The notes under the pieces were generated by a model. That model ran no database searches. It was not told the origin of the DNA and saw only the letters and a program-made list of their open reading frames with translations. Source: Candidatus Syntropharchaeum butanivorans (GTDB lineage Archaea; Halobacteriota; Syntropharchaeia; Syntropharchaeales; Syntropharchaeaceae). From it: DNA of 64,000 nucleotides. Position numbers and translations under genes: made by a program. This document shows positions 54,523-63,605 of the stretch, piece by piece. How positions within the stretch are numbered: the stretch's first letter is position 1; each line of letters starts with the position of its first letter. The stretch covers positions 1-64,000 of the forward strand of contig LYOR01000006.1 in assembly GCA_001766825.1 (NCBI GenBank), written 5' to 3'.

Positions 54523-56715
54523 TCAGTTCAGCTTGAAGCGATCAAGCTCACGGATGAGATTCTCAGAGAGGTTTGCAAGTGTCTGGGTTGATGCTGTAAG
54601 CTCCTCAATCGCTGCTGTCTGCTCCTCAACCGATGCAGAGCTCTCCTCTGATGCAGATGCACTCTCCTCTGCGATCGATGCAACCTCCTCGATACCCTGG
54701 AGTATCTCCTTTACAGACTCGTCTATCCTTTTGGATCGCTCTGCAATGCCTCCTATCATCCGGGTTATCTGATTGATCGCTCCAGCTACCTCGCTGACAC
54801 CTTTAAGGGCGGTCTCAAGGATCTCCCCACCCTCCTTTGCGGACCTATCTGTCTCTGCTGATATCTCGAGTGTCCGCTCACCGACCTCGTTGATCTCCTC
54901 AACCGCATTGATCGACTCCCTCGCCGCGCTCTTGACCTGCTCAGCCAGGTTCTTCACAGCATCCGCCACCACGGCAAAACCCTTCCCGGCTTCACCGGCC
55001 CTGGCAGCCTCGATCGCGGCGTTGAGCGCGAGCATGTTTGTCTGGTTCGCAACCTCTGTTATCACATTCCCGAGCTCACCGACCTTCTTTATCGACTGGT
55101 TCATCTCCCTGATAGACTCCGCGGTCTTTCTGATCTCATCCTCGATCATCCTGAACCCCTCCATCGCCTCTCTGGCACGCTCCTGTACCTCACTCGAGCT
55201 CTTTACAGCCTCCTCGCCCTGCTTATTGGACTCAAGTATGTTTTCGCCTGCCTCTTCCACGAGCTTTGCGATCGCATTGACATTTTCCGCCGTCTTCTGT
55301 GCAAGCTCTGCAAGCTTCTGTGATCCTTCTGCTACCTGCTGGGACCCTGATGCAACCTGATCCATGCTCGATGTCATCTCCTGGGCTGATGCTGATAGCT
55401 CCTGTGCGGTTGAGTTGACCTTATGCGCGGCATCGTAGGCAGACCTGACGATCGATGCGATCGATGCGACAAGCTCATTGAACGCGTCAAAAATTGCCCC
55501 GATCTCATCATCCTGCTCCTTTTCAAGCCGTACGGTGAGATCTCCTGCTGCAACCTGGGAGACAGCTTCACCAAGCCTGTCTGTGCTCCTCTGAAGATAC
55601 TCCTGTTGCTCCCTGATCTTTTCCATCGCCTTTCTCTGCTCAACGATCGGTGTTGCTGTGACAATCACCGAGTATATCTCGCCATTCTCATCAAACAACG
55701 GCCCTGCTGTGTATCTTACCGGGAGAAGACCATCTCTCGTCTGTATATCAATCTCCTCCTCGAAGCTCTCACCCCGGGCTGCACCAAGCACAAAGCTCTT
55801 TATCTTCTCCTGAAGCTCCGGTGAATAGGTGAACCAGTCATTCTCCCAGTGCTTGACCCCTGTGACATCCTCAAGCTTTGCGCCGAGTGCCTCAACAGGT
55901 GCACGGTTTGCAAATATCAGCGTGCCATCAAGGTCACAGACCCCCATCATCGTCGGCATGTTGTCAAGATAATCGAGCTTCCGCTTTGCATCCTCTATCG
56001 CAGCTTTAAACTCGGAGATATCTCTCACAACTACGGTCACCGCGGTCACTTCCCCCCTGGCATCCAGTATCGGGGATGCAGACGATGATATCGATAACTT
56101 TGTACCATCACGTCGCTCGAACATCGTCTCCACGTCAGGCATCGGTTTTCTGGTCTCAAAGCACTTCGTCACACTTTCACATACCTTGCATTCACCTTCA
56201 AGACCGAAAATCTCATAACCTTTCATCCCGATTGCTTCTTCTGCTGAATAACCTGTGAGCTCCTCTGCCCTACCGCTCCACTCTATGATCTCTCTCTCGG
56301 AATTAACAAGAAATATCGCGTCCTGCAGGCTATTCAAGATTGCCTCATACTTCTTCTGGGACTCTATCGCTTCATGCATCGCATTGAATATCTCGTTTAG
56401 AAGCTCACCAGCCCTCCTGAAGTCACCACTCATACCGTCAACTTCGATCCTTGCCGAGAGATTGCCGCTTCTCATCTCTTCAGCGACCCGATTCACCTCG
56501 GATGTGAACCCGAGCGTCGCATTCTTCATCGCTGTGACATCATCAAGTGCACGCCTCAGATTCTCTGCCTGTCGCCGGTACTCCTCATCTGCACGCTTCT
56601 TGAGCTCTGCATTCTCCTTCTCAAGCCTTGCAACCTTCTCTTCAAGCGTCTCCTCATCCGGAGATGTTAGGGAGCTGACGCTCACATCCTTCGTGGATCT
56701 CTTCTTTCCTGCCAA
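54523..56715 (-). CDS. Soluble methyl-accepting chemotaxis protein with two PAS domains
   Basis: A 730-residue receptor without any membrane helix. Order: coiled coil (about 20-60), a HAMP-like segment, PAS 1 with cysteines ([12 protein letters not shown]), PAS 2 ([20 protein letters not shown]), a second HAMP ([20 protein letters not shown]), then the methyl-accepting domain with the hairpin tip [20 protein letters not shown] and [20 protein letters not shown]. It senses an internal signal, perhaps redox. It is the first gene of the che cluster. Confidence 0.93.
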   Translation of the reverse strand: MAGKKRSTKDVSVSSLTSPDEETLEEKVARLEKENAELKKRADEEYRRQAENLRRALDDVTAMKNATLGFTSEVNRVAEEMRSGNLSARIEVDGMSGDFRRAGELLNEIFNAMHEAIESQKKYEAILNSLQDAIFLVNSEREIIEWSGRAEELTGYSAEEAIGMKGYEIFGLEGECKVCESVTKCFETRKPMPDVETMFERRDGTKLSISSSASPILDARGEVTAVTVVVRDISEFKAAIEDAKRKLDYLDNMPTMMGVCDLDGTLIFANRAPVEALGAKLEDVTGVKHWENDWFTYSPELQEKIKSFVLGAARGESFEEEIDIQTRDGLLPVRYTAGPLFDENGEIYSVIVTATPIVEQRKAMEKIREQQEYLQRSTDRLGEAVSQVAAGDLTVRLEKEQDDEIGAIFDAFNELVASIASIVRSAYDAAHKVNSTAQELSASAQEMTSSMDQVASGSQQVAEGSQKLAELAQKTAENVNAIAKLVEEAGENILESNKQGEEAVKSSSEVQERAREAMEGFRMIEDEIRKTAESIREMNQSIKKVGELGNVITEVANQTNMLALNAAIEAARAGEAGKGFAVVADAVKNLAEQVKSAARESINAVEEINEVGERTLEISAETDRSAKEGGEILETALKGVSEVAGAINQITRMIGGIAERSKRIDESVKEILQGIEEVASIAEESASASEESSASVEEQTAAIEELTASTQTLANLSENLIRELDRFKLN

Positions 56716-56745
56716 GTATTTACCCCCCCTTTGTGATGAAAGCTC

Positions 56746-56774
56746 ACTATATGATCAATATATGACCATATAGT
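56746..56774. promoter_or_regulatory. Palindrome in the che-cluster promoter
   Basis: ACTATATG (56746-56753) and CATATAGT (56767-56774) form a perfect 8-bp inverted repeat with a 13-bp spacer. It lies 31-59 bases before the MCP start codon and overlaps TATA-like ATATG and ATATA sequence, so a bound protein would block or shape transcription. Confidence 0.5.
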
Positions 56775-56838
56775 ACTTTTCACTACCTATATGTGTGTTT
56801 TTTTGATTCTGAAGTTATTTAAATATTACTGTTAGACG

Positions 56839-57753
56839 TTAACCGAGAAGCTTGAGAAGGAGTGCCTTCTGGGCGTGGAGCCTGTTCTCAGCCTGATGGA
56901 ATACAACAGAGCGAGGCCCCTCTATCACCCCATCTGTTATTTCCTCTCCTCTGTGGGCAGGAAGGCAGTGCATGATGATCGAACGATCATCTGAGAGCTC
57001 GATGAGTTTTTCATCGATCCTGTACCCGGAAAAATCCCTCATACGCCTATCTCGCTCATCTTCATCACCCATCGAGACCCAGACATCGGTGTAGAGAATG
57101 TCCGCCCCGTTTGCCGCCTCCTCCGGGTCATCTGTGAGTGTGAGTTTTCCCCCAAGCTCGATCGCGCGGTCTATAATCCCGCGATCAGGCCCATATCCAG
57201 GGGGTGTTGCAACCACGATCTCCATCCCGACCAGTGCTGAGGCAAGAATCGCTGAGTTGCAGACGTTGTTCCCATCACCGATCCATCCAAGCTTCAAACC
57301 CTCAAACCCACCTTTAAGCTCCCTTATCGTTGTTAAATCAGCAAGAAGCTGGCAGGGATGCTCAAGATCACTGAGACCATTTATCACAGGGACCTTTGAG
57401 TATCTTGCAAGTTCCAGGATTGTTTCATGGCTCCTTGATCGGATCATGATCGCATGAACGTATGATGATAAGACGCGGGCGGTATCAGATATCGCCTCAC
57501 CCCTTCCAAGCTGCAGGTCGTTCCAGCCAAGATACAGCGCATGCCCCCCGAGCTCTGTCATCGCAACCTCAAATGAGACCCTTGTGCGGGTTGACGGCTT
57601 TTCAAAGATCATGGCAAGGCTCTTCTGCCTGAGATCATCAAGATAGACACCATCTTTTCGCATACGCTTGAGAGAGATCGCATCATCAACGATCTGATGT
57701 ATCTCACCCGGGTCAAGGTCAAGAATCGAGATGAGGTGACGAAGATCGCTCAT
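56839..57753 (-). CDS. argF: Ornithine carbamoyltransferase
   Basis: A 304-residue OTCase with the carbamoyl phosphate motif FEKPSTRTRVSFEVAM, the VINGLSDLEHPCQLLADLTT region and HCLPAHRGEEITDGV near the C-terminus. It makes citrulline in arginine synthesis. The ATG at 57753 has GTGAG seven bases upstream and is preferred to 57765. Confidence 0.94.
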   Translation of the reverse strand: MSDLRHLISILDLDPGEIHQIVDDAISLKRMRKDGVYLDDLRQKSLAMIFEKPSTRTRVSFEVAMTELGGHALYLGWNDLQLGRGEAISDTARVLSSYVHAIMIRSRSHETILELARYSKVPVINGLSDLEHPCQLLADLTTIRELKGGFEGLKLGWIGDGNNVCNSAILASALVGMEIVVATPPGYGPDRGIIDRAIELGGKLTLTDDPEEAANGADILYTDVWVSMGDEDERDRRMRDFSGYRIDEKLIELSDDRSIIMHCLPAHRGEEITDGVIEGPRSVVFHQAENRLHAQKALLLKLLG

Positions 57754-57797
57754 AAAGATACTCACGATCCCGTTGCTTAAAAACCTTCTACCCGCAA

Positions 57798-57857
57798 CTC
57801 ATATATAGGGCTTCAATGATACTTCACTCAGGTCTTAAATGTATATATTTGTACATT
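57798..57857. promoter_or_regulatory. Divergent argF/trpE promoters with TGTACA box
   Basis: CTATATATGAG (57798-57808, minus strand) is a TATA box about 47 bases before argF. For trpE the plus strand has ATGTATATATTTGTACATT: a TATA-like stretch at 57841-57847 directly followed by TGTACA (57850-57855), the TRP-box sequence bound by the archaeal regulator TrpY in Methanothermobacter. The box would lie over or just after the TATA box. Confidence 0.5.
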
Positions 57858-57885
57858 AAAGCCATAGATTGTTTACTGGTGATTA

Positions 57886-59448
57886 ATGATGTTCAATATC
57901 TCACTTGAGGAGGTCAGGTCACTCGCCTCAGCGGCAAAGGAGCCCTTCATCCCGGAGCTGTACATAAAGACAAAAGCAGAAACCACCCCTTTGAAAGTTT
58001 ATACAGCCCTCTCATGTGAGTACGGCAACAGATATCTCCTTGAATCGGTTGAAAAGGAAAAACGACATGCAAGGTTCTCATTTTTAGGGGGAGATCCTGA
58101 GTGCATACTTACGGTGAATGGCAGAGAGATCTCAATCGAGGGCAGGGGCGAGCTTCTTGAGGTTATGAGAGCGAGGCTTGATTCAATCCTTGAGAATGGG
58201 AAGATAAAGGAAGATCTGGATCTGCTTGACGCACTCGGCTTGATATTCCCCGCGGGAAGGATCAGATACCATGGCAGGGGTTTGCATAATCTCTTTGCAA
58301 GACAGGTTTTCACCGGCGGTCTGATCGGGTATCTTGCATACGATATCGTATATGACTGCTGGCTTGGTACCAAGCCCGGATATGATCGAATGGTACCTGA
58401 TGTGAAGCTCCTCCTGCAGACGAAGAACGTTATCTTTGATCACAGGGAGGGGGAGATATACCTTGTATTCACGCCATTCTTTGATCCTGAGGGTGATGTG
58501 GATGCATCTTACATGAGGGCATGTGATGAGGCAGAGGCGCTTCTTGATATCATCGAGGCATCCTCAACGATCCCGGATCTCGAGCCATCACTTGAAGAGG
58601 GTGTGGAGAACCTCCCTGCGGGTGAGTCCAGCATGACCAGGGAGGAGTATGAGGATGCTGTGAGAATTGCGAAGCGGCATATAATCGATGGTGACATCTT
58701 TCAGGTTGTTCTTTCACGGCTCAAGACGGTAAAGGTCTCATCTTCACCGCTTAAAATCTACAAGGCATTGAGGAGGATAAATCCGAGCCCTTACATGTAT
58801 CTCTTCGAGCTTGATGGACTGGGGATTGTCGGGGCAAGTCCTGAGACACTTCTAACAGTCCACCGTGGTAGAGTGATCACAAACCCGATCGCGGGTACAT
58901 GCCCCAGGGGCAAGGATGAGAGGGAGGATAAAGCGCTTGCAGAAAGGATGCTTGCCGATGAGAAGGAGCGGGCAGAGCATGTGATGCTTGTTGATCTTGG
59001 AAGAAATGATGTCAGGATGGTATCAAAGCCAGGTTCTGTCAGGGTGGATGACTTCATGTCGGTCATCCGTTACTCTCATGTCCAGCACATTGAGAGCACA
59101 GTCTCAGGTGAGATGAGGGATGAGTGCACGGTCTTTGACGCAACCCGTGCGATATTTCCTGCAGGAACACTTTCAGGGGCACCGAAGATCCGCGCGATGG
59201 AGATAATCGATGAGCTTGAGAGGGGTCCAAGAGGGATCTATGGCGGTGGGATCGGGTACTTCACATGGAACGGAGATTGCGATCTGGCGATTGCAATCAG
59301 AACGATCGTGCTTCGGGACGGGGTTGCCTACATCCAGGCAGGAGCAGGGATTGTTGCGGACTCAGATCCAGAAAAGGAGTTTTATGAGACTGAACGTAAG
59401 ATGGGCGCGATGATGAGGGCGATTGGTGCTGTTGAGGGTGGAAGATGA
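57886..59448 (+). CDS. trpE: Anthranilate synthase component I
   Basis: A 520-residue TrpE. The tryptophan-binding LLES motif (NRYLLESVEKEKRHARFSF) lies near residue 50, and the chorismate-binding part has IDGDIFQVVLSRLKTV, ITNPIAGTCPRGKDEREDKA, HVMLVDLGRNDVRMVS and PAGTLSGAPKIRAMEIIDEL. It makes anthranilate with TrpG ammonia. Two ATG codons adjoin (57886 and 57889); GGTGA at 57878 suits the second slightly better. It overlaps trpG by four bases. Confidence 0.95.
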   Translation: MMFNISLEEVRSLASAAKEPFIPELYIKTKAETTPLKVYTALSCEYGNRYLLESVEKEKRHARFSFLGGDPECILTVNGREISIEGRGELLEVMRARLDSILENGKIKEDLDLLDALGLIFPAGRIRYHGRGLHNLFARQVFTGGLIGYLAYDIVYDCWLGTKPGYDRMVPDVKLLLQTKNVIFDHREGEIYLVFTPFFDPEGDVDASYMRACDEAEALLDIIEASSTIPDLEPSLEEGVENLPAGESSMTREEYEDAVRIAKRHIIDGDIFQVVLSRLKTVKVSSSPLKIYKALRRINPSPYMYLFELDGLGIVGASPETLLTVHRGRVITNPIAGTCPRGKDEREDKALAERMLADEKERAEHVMLVDLGRNDVRMVSKPGSVRVDDFMSVIRYSHVQHIESTVSGEMRDECTVFDATRAIFPAGTLSGAPKIRAMEIIDELERGPRGIYGGGIGYFTWNGDCDLAIAIRTIVLRDGVAYIQAGAGIVADSDPEKEFYETERKMGAMMRAIGAVEGGR

Positions 59449-60008
59449 AGGTTCTTTTCATAAACAACTTTGACTCATTTGTATGGAATCTTGTCGAGTA
59501 TGTCTCGATATTCGAGGAGGATACGATCGTTCTCCCGAACACAACTCCGGTCGAGGAGGTGAGAAGGATAAGGCCTGATGCTATTGTGATCTCACCCGGT
59601 CCCGGGAACCCGCATGTGCCGAGGGATGCTGGATCAACCCCTGATATAATTCGTGAGTTCAGGGAAGTGCCAATTCTCGGCGTCTGTCTGGGGCATCAGG
59701 CAATCGCTGTTGCATGGGGAGGAAAGGTCGCACATGCACCCTCAGGTCCGGTTCATGGGAAGAGCTCGCTCATCGAGCATGATGGTAAGACGATCTTCAG
59801 GGGCTTACCGAACCCGCTTGAGGCCGGGAGATATCACTCACTCGTCGTAAGCGAGCTTCCAGATTGTTTTGAGATCAGCGCAAGCTTTGATGGGATGATC
59901 ATGGGCATAAGGCACAGGGATTACCCGACAGAGGGGATACAGTTCCATCCAGAGAGTGTATTAACACCACACGGACTTAAGATCATCGAGAATTTTCTAA
60001 GATTATGA
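59445..60008 (+). CDS. trpG: Anthranilate synthase component II (glutaminase)
   Basis: A 187-residue class I glutamine amidotransferase: LFINNFDSFVWNLVEYV, VISPGPGNPHVPRDAG, the nucleophile in ILGVCLGHQAIAVAWGG and the His-Glu pair in GIQFHPESVLTPHG. No other trp genes follow in the window; the next gene is convergent and overlaps its end by 26 bases. Confidence 0.94.
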   Translation: MKVLFINNFDSFVWNLVEYVSIFEEDTIVLPNTTPVEEVRRIRPDAIVISPGPGNPHVPRDAGSTPDIIREFREVPILGVCLGHQAIAVAWGGKVAHAPSGPVHGKSSLIEHDGKTIFRGLPNPLEAGRYHSLVVSELPDCFEISASFDGMIMGIRHRDYPTEGIQFHPESVLTPHGLKIIENFLRL

Positions 60009-60714
60009 CATTCCCCCTTCCTTTCTTTATCCGCTTAACAATCCCTCTGTCCTCAAGATCTGTTATCATAAGGCTTATTTTAGCCTCAGAATATGGAAGA
60101 ACCCTTCTAAGATCCTTCTGAGTCATTCTCCCATCGTTCTTTCTCAGGATCTCAACAATTTCAAGAAGATCTGCAGGAAGCGGCTTATCATGGCCTGCCT
60201 TAGACTCTTCTGCATTTTCCCTCCTCCCTCTTAATTTCATAAGCAGAATGAGGCCTGGTATGAGGATGAGAAGAGCGAGAATGGGTATGATGAGATCACG
60301 AAATGGCACCACCTTATCCTCCCTCATGATGCTATCCAGATCGCTTATATCCGGCTCGTCAAAGAGGAGATCATCCTCAATTGCAGGTAACATGATGATG
60401 TCAAGCCTGTAATCACCGCCATCTCTCACTGTGATGTTCTCCTCTGCCTGATACTCGAGTACGTTATTCTCGTAGTGCCTGGCGATGAGGTGGTAGGTTC
60501 CCGGTGGGAGGCTCAGGGTGTACTCACCAGAGGCTGATACATAGACCTGTGGTGGTGTTGTGTTGACCTCTATTATCGTCTTGGGTAGCGGTTCAAGCGT
60601 GAGGTAATCATAGGCAACCCCGGAGATCGTGCAGTACTCCTCAGAGGCAGCAGGCGGGATTGTGATTGTGATCAGGGCAGGTACGAGAATGAGAAGGAGC
60701 GAAACCCTCATCAA
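59983..60714 (-). CDS. Membrane-anchored winged-helix protein with exterior beta domain
   Basis: A 243-residue protein: signal peptide (residues 1-24), an exterior carboxypeptidase-regulatory-like beta domain (ISGVAYDYLTLEPLPKTIIE, YTLSLPPGTYHLIARHY), a transmembrane helix (LIIPILALLILIPGLILLMK), then a cytoplasmic winged helix (LLEIVEILRKNDGRMTQKDL, SEAKISLMITDLEDRGIVKR). The layout suggests transmembrane signalling from surface to DNA, a type known in archaea. Target genes are unknown. Confidence 0.8.
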   Translation of the reverse strand: MMRVSLLLILVPALITITIPPAASEEYCTISGVAYDYLTLEPLPKTIIEVNTTPPQVYVSASGEYTLSLPPGTYHLIARHYENNVLEYQAEENITVRDGGDYRLDIIMLPAIEDDLLFDEPDISDLDSIMREDKVVPFRDLIIPILALLILIPGLILLMKLRGRRENAEESKAGHDKPLPADLLEIVEILRKNDGRMTQKDLRRVLPYSEAKISLMITDLEDRGIVKRIKKGRGNVIILENSR

Positions 60715-60760
60715 CTATATAAATGGTGGAGCGGTTAAATATATTTCGAGGCGGGATGAG

Positions 60761-61042
60761 ATGCTCTTTGTGATTGAGATCAGTGTGGCTCCAGAGCGGC
60801 GGGATGAGATCTTTGAACGTGTAAAGAGGTGGGAGTTCCCGGAGGAGGTCAGAACACTCGCAAAAGTCGTCAAGATCGGTGAGAACGCGATGATCCTGAT
60901 CGTAGACGTTCCTGATGTATCAACACTGACAAAGCTCACAGCACCTTTCTCAGATATTGCAACCTTCAGGATCTCTCCTGCCCTGAGGTGGGAGGATATA
61001 AAGGCACTTATGTCCGGGTATAACAACCCTAAGACCAGCTGA
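60761..61042 (+). CDS. Small DUF3303-like protein
   Basis: A 93-residue protein (MLFVIEISVAPERRDEIFER, AMILIVDVPDVSTLTKLTAP) with a ferredoxin-like strand-helix pattern. The frame runs upstream to 60629 into the divergent gene, but the ATG at 60761, 45 bases after TATA-like CTATATAAATGG, is the natural start. The family call is tentative and the function unknown. Confidence 0.65.
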   Translation: MLFVIEISVAPERRDEIFERVKRWEFPEEVRTLAKVVKIGENAMILIVDVPDVSTLTKLTAPFSDIATFRISPALRWEDIKALMSGYNNPKTS

Positions 61043-61547
61043 ATAGCAATCTAACCTTTCCGATCACTCCAATTCTGTAATATGCAACCCCGATGATCCA
61101 TTCAGGTTTTACAGGACCTGATAACCCTGGCTGGTCGTATCCTGCATTATGGTCACCCTTTGTGATATACCCGCTGTATGGGGCCCTGTACCCATTTGGC
61201 ATCAGCTCGCCCTTTTCCACCCATTTTATCGCCCTGTGAATTATAGGGGTTGTGTGAGGGTTTCCGTCAGGCATATACACGATCACATCACCGTATCCAT
61301 TGAATCTGGTGTAGTTCTCACGTATCGCATCCTCATATGGGGTGATACCCATTCGATCAGGGCTCTTTATGAGAACAAGATCTCCCTGGTGGATGTTGGG
61401 CTCCATACTACCTGACTCAACGGCAACAGCAACCGGCCAGGTTCCTGCAAATGCGTAGGCAACCGATGCAACAATGCTAACCACAAACAGAGCAAATAAA
61501 AGATCCTTTCCCAGGTCTATGATTATATCACGGGCTGACATTCTCAC
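61029..61547 (-). CDS. Archaeal/ER-type signal peptidase I
   Basis: A 172-residue S26B peptidase. One N-terminal membrane helix, then the catalytic serine in VAVESGSMEPNIHQGDLVLI, histidine in TPIIHRAIKWVEKG and aspartate in YITKGDHNAGYDQPG, the Ser-His-Asp arrangement of archaeal and ER enzymes. It removes signal peptides of secreted proteins. Its end overlaps the convergent small gene by 14 bases. Confidence 0.92.
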   Translation of the reverse strand: MRMSARDIIIDLGKDLLFALFVVSIVASVAYAFAGTWPVAVAVESGSMEPNIHQGDLVLIKSPDRMGITPYEDAIRENYTRFNGYGDVIVYMPDGNPHTTPIIHRAIKWVEKGELMPNGYRAPYSGYITKGDHNAGYDQPGLSGPVKPEWIIGVAYYRIGVIGKVRLLFSWS

Positions 61548-61854
61548 CCCTTCTCAACTCTAAATAATGCCAGGGGTATATGAAGCTTCTTGATGATGAA
61601 AGATGAGATCTCAGAAGCTATTGAAGAGGTGCAGGAGCAGGTGAACACGATAACTTTAACACTTATTTACTAAATTTTTGTTTAGAGTGTCTGAAATTAA
61701 GCTTGGCGTATTTTGTAAAAAGGCCATCCTGAGGTCTCAAGATCTATGAGGAAAGCTGGATGGATCTTAAACCTGAAATAAAGCGAGAGCCACTCCCACA
61801 GGACTTTTATACTGCACCATTTCGGTGTTTGGTAGTACAGGAGGCAAAATAAAG
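61548..61854. other. Intergenic region with promoter for PEF-CTERM gene
   Basis: TATA-like ACTTTTATACT lies at 61803-61813 and AGGAGG at 61838-61843 before the ATG at 61855. A 20-codon frame from GTG 61685 (GVFCKKAILRSQDL) looks like a coding remnant but cannot be assigned. No RNA gene recognised. Confidence 0.4.
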
Positions 61855-62670
61855 ATGAAAACTGGAAAAGCGATAGTGCTGCTTGGCATGGGTATGCTGA
61901 TATTCACGATGATGACAGGGGCTGTAGCAGCATATACGATTGACGGCGACCTCGATGACTGGGGGGTAAATCCTGCTAACAACAGCTGGTATGCCACTTC
62001 TCCTGCCAGAAGCGCAGTTGAGAACTGGAGAGCCGGTCCAAACTCCGATAGTATCAGTCCAGGCATCGAGGAATGTGATATTGAAGCGATGTACGTGGAT
62101 GAGGATGAGAACGGTCCGTACATCTATATAGCGATCATCACTTCGATGCCACCAGAGGGTTTTGATTACTCGTGTGGGGGCAGTACCGTCCACCTGATAA
62201 CAGGGGATCTGGCACTGGACCTTGACAACGATGGTATCTATGAGTATGGTGTAAAACTGACAGAGGACAGCAGGACTGTATCAGGTAAGATAGGAGATGT
62301 TTTCAGGGATCCAACGTGGGTTAAGATCACCACGGAGTGCGCCCAGTCTCAGCTATCATTCAGTAACATCAAGAATGGTACCAGGACAGGAGATGCAACG
62401 GTTGTTTATCAGGGATACACTGACTGGCCCCAGGATAACGGTGCAGCAAACTATGTCATCGAGATGCGCATCCCAAAGTCAGCACTCGGGATATCTGCTC
62501 AGGGTGATGTTGATCTGTGTGCCACGGTGAGTTGTACAAACGACGTGATAATGATCAGGGACTTTCACTATACCCCAATCCCGGAGTTTGCAACAGTGGC
62601 ACTACCACTTGCAGCAACAATCGGTCTGTTCATCTTCTTTGAGAGGAAGCGCAGGCGCGAAGGGGAGTAA
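61855..62670 (+). CDS. PEF-CTERM surface protein with DOMON-like N-terminal part
   Basis: A 271-residue secreted protein. The signal peptide is AIVLLGMGMLIFTMMTGAVA. The mature part begins YTIDGDLDDWGVNPANN and contains a probable calcium-type acidic stretch (DLDNDGIYEYG). The C-terminus is a PEF-CTERM sorting signal: IPEFATVALPLAATIGLFIF followed by FERKRRREGE. Such tails are cut by archaeosortase and linked to the cell surface. The ATG at 61855 after AGGAGG is chosen over the in-frame upstream start. Confidence 0.85.
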   Translation: MKTGKAIVLLGMGMLIFTMMTGAVAAYTIDGDLDDWGVNPANNSWYATSPARSAVENWRAGPNSDSISPGIEECDIEAMYVDEDENGPYIYIAIITSMPPEGFDYSCGGSTVHLITGDLALDLDNDGIYEYGVKLTEDSRTVSGKIGDVFRDPTWVKITTECAQSQLSFSNIKNGTRTGDATVVYQGYTDWPQDNGAANYVIEMRIPKSALGISAQGDVDLCATVSCTNDVIMIRDFHYTPIPEFATVALPLAATIGLFIFFERKRRREGE

Positions 62671-62707
62671 TGTGAGCTGTTAATCTCCCGGGAGGTAAGA
62701 GAGAGCT

Positions 62708-63208
62708 ATGAAAGAAAGGGTGAAACTGAGAAGACGGGGGGTAATCTTTCTTGCAGTTATCCTCATAGCTTTCATGATCTTTGTGATTGTGATATGGAGT
62801 TTGAACCCAGCTCCACAGCCCATCGACAGGACATCAGCAGGACTCATCAATGAAACCGGGGACAAGGTGTATAATCCCACCCCAACGCCCTTCCCGGGAA
62901 GTAACAGAGCAGGTGAAGAAGCCGAAACAACCGACAAACATCCAGAAGGCACAGATTCACATCTTCTCCAGCTAAACGCTGGTGGTGGAGGTGGTGGAGG
63001 AGGTGGTGGGGGTAGTCTCGGTTCCGGTTCAGGCTCAACCCCCCAACCAACCATCACCGCAACCTCCACATCAACCCCAGCACCGGCTAACGATACAGGA
63101 TCAAACCCGGAGAATCCAGAGGAGACTGAAATACCAGAGTTCACAACAGTGGCACTACCACTTGCAGCAACAATCGCTCTGTTCATCTTCTTTGAGAGGA
63201 AAAGGTGA
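62708..63208 (+). CDS. Low-complexity PEF-CTERM surface protein
   Basis: A 166-residue protein with a basic N-terminus and membrane helix (VIFLAVILIAFMIFVIVIW), a spacer rich in Pro/Thr, a run of eleven glycines (residues about 92-102), a Ser/Thr/Pro segment suited to glycosylation, and a PEF-CTERM tail (IPEFTTVALPLAATIALFIF, FERKR). It seems to be little more than a stalk with a sorting signal. The sorting-tail DNA is almost identical to that of the gene before it. Confidence 0.8.
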   Translation: MKERVKLRRRGVIFLAVILIAFMIFVIVIWSLNPAPQPIDRTSAGLINETGDKVYNPTPTPFPGSNRAGEEAETTDKHPEGTDSHLLQLNAGGGGGGGGGGGSLGSGSGSTPQPTITATSTSTPAPANDTGSNPENPEETEIPEFTTVALPLAATIALFIFFERKR

Positions 63209-63323
63209 ATCGACAGGGGTGGAGTGTATGAGTTCCCATCTATTTCACCAAATTTTCTGTATGCTCAACTGACCTTGTGAGATAACTACTTAATCTTGAG
63301 GGAACTTGAAAACTCACCCACTC

Positions 63324-63541
63324 CCAGACCCCATCAGATTAACAGGCAAATCAAAAATCCCCTCTACCCCTGCGGTAGGACTACGCTCTTCGAGCGAGTC
63401 TTCCAGCCTTCGGTGGATATTTCTGATCTTCGATCGGAAGAATTTCCCTATCCCGGATCAGAAATGGAAAACAGGTGTGATGGAGGGGGATTGAGGGGGG
63501 ATCCCGTCTCAGTGGCACTTATTATTCATGATGGGGTCTGG
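63324..63541. repeat. MITE-like non-coding element, copy 2
   Basis: It has the same 13-bp terminal inverted repeats as copy 1, CCAGACCCCATCA (63324-63336) and TGATGGGGTCTGG (63529-63541), and shared internal blocks such as TAGGACTACGCTCTTCGAGC. It is about 130 bp shorter than copy 1, lacking several internal hairpins. Similarity continues to about 63580. It fills most of the gap between 63209 and 63605. Confidence 0.75.
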
Positions 63542-63605
63542 TTCAGGTTTTGACCGGTGTGGGGAGGGGGTAAATCAAAGTTCTCAAAAATAAGTTTTTC
63601 CCCTC

